From CAYMSF01 sp964392985 (lineage in GTDB: Bacteria > Verrucomicrobiota > Lentisphaeria > Victivallales > Victivallaceae), in assembly GCA_964392985.1 (NCBI GenBank), contig CAYMSF010000005.1, positions 31,911 to 95,910 on the forward strand: a stretch of 64,000 nucleotides of DNA, given 5' to 3'. Each line of letters begins with the position of its first letter. Position 1 is the first letter of the stretch. The position numbers were made by a program, and so were the translations under genes. Positions 63,663-64,000 of the stretch are shown piece by piece. The notes below the pieces were generated by a model, which did no database searches, was not told where the DNA came from, and worked only from the letters and a program-made list of their open reading frames with translations.

Positions 63663-64000
63663 ATCGCTATCTCCTTAACTGTGTGTTTCCTGACCAGTTT
63701 ACTATTTCCGTCAAGCCAGTATTATATTGACAAACAGAAAAAAATCAATGTTATTTAGTCAGATTTATAATAAAATTTACAATTTTTGTCTGAATTACTC
63801 TTTATCAGCGCTTATTGACGTGAAATTTAACCAAAACTTAATTGCGAACCGGCGATTTTTATATATACTTTATACGTTCAAAAATAATTGGTACTTTCTA
63901 CTGGTGTCTCGGTGGCACTTTCGGCTTTGCCGGGACTCAAAGTAACTCAAGCCCTGGTCGCCTTTGGCGCCGCCTCCGGCGGGTAAACTTCCAGCTTGAT
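63663..64000. other. Noncoding end of the window with GC-rich hairpins
   Basis: No gene is called. Bases 63663-63890 are AT-rich. From about 63900 the composition changes to GC-rich and two perfect small hairpins occur: CGGC-ttt-GCCG (63922-63932) and CCGCC-tcc-GGCGG (63970-63982). This may be the start of a repeat or gene that continues past the window. Confidence 0.4.

Overview
The window reads as chromosome of a strictly anaerobic, fermentative bacterium of the Lentisphaerae (Victivallales-like, PVC superphylum). This is inference, based on: (i) the prepilin-like protein at 61661-62278, whose N-terminus (FTLIELLVV followed by LLPALNKAR) is a pattern typical of that phylum; (ii) a full set of pseudopilins with odd cleavage sites; (iii) a bifurcating [FeFe]-hydrogenase operon, a CooC-like ATPase and sugar/polyol enzymes, fitting an H2-producing sugar fermenter; (iv) a divergent but intact ftsA-ftsZ pair. 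No rRNA, tRNA, CRISPR array or transposase gene was recognised.

Layout. 1-4 kb: end of a terpene-cyclase-like gene pair, rplU, purC. 4-10 kb (minus strand): an XRE-PAS regulator, a J-domain protein, a small membrane protein, ftsZ and ftsA. 10.2-10.7 kb: an intergenic element with nested inverted repeats whose ends recur elsewhere. 10.7-13 kb (minus): a Nudix hydrolase, an ECF sigma factor, a ZAS anti-sigma factor and a secreted protein. 13.2-22.3 kb (plus): FmdB-like protein, rsmA plus a glycosyltransferase, then pyrG, carB and a two-subunit class I fumarase. 22.4-28 kb (plus): AlkC glycosylase, EFR1 flavodoxin-ferredoxin protein, an unrecognised protein and two glycosyltransferases. 28.7-31.6 kb (plus): homocysteine methyltransferase, core-MetE-like methyltransferase, CooC-like ATPase. 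31.6-41 kb (minus): a mannitol-dehydrogenase/DUF4432 fusion, then (transcribed first) hydS, a PP2C-type phosphatase, hydC, hydB and hydA.

41.7-45.5 kb: a large hybrid histidine kinase with a fused NMT1/THI5 sensor domain. 45.7-51 kb: amidinotransferase and UROD-like gene, an AraC regulator, a class II aldolase/SDR fusion. 51-54.5 kb: aat, HI0933-type flavoprotein, histidine phosphatase, secreted protein. 54.5-60.5 kb (minus): pseudopilin operon in the order G-H-I-J-K of type II secretion, with a very large K-like member. 60.8-63.7 kb: D-lyxose isomerase, an H-X-DG prepilin-like protein, truA and an acidic zinc-ribbon protein.

Most noteworthy: a dispersed repeat family (core TATACTCTATAAGGTTGAAA) that forms the ends of a roughly 290 bp structured element at 10.4 kb, recurs near 51.16, 51.87 and 63.2 kb, and in one case encodes the C-terminus of a protein; the dehydrogenase-epimerase fusion; the two adjacent zinc methyltransferases beside a CooC-like ATPase; the hydrogenase operon with its own sensory hydrogenase and phosphatase; and pseudopilins that lack glycine at the -1 processing position.
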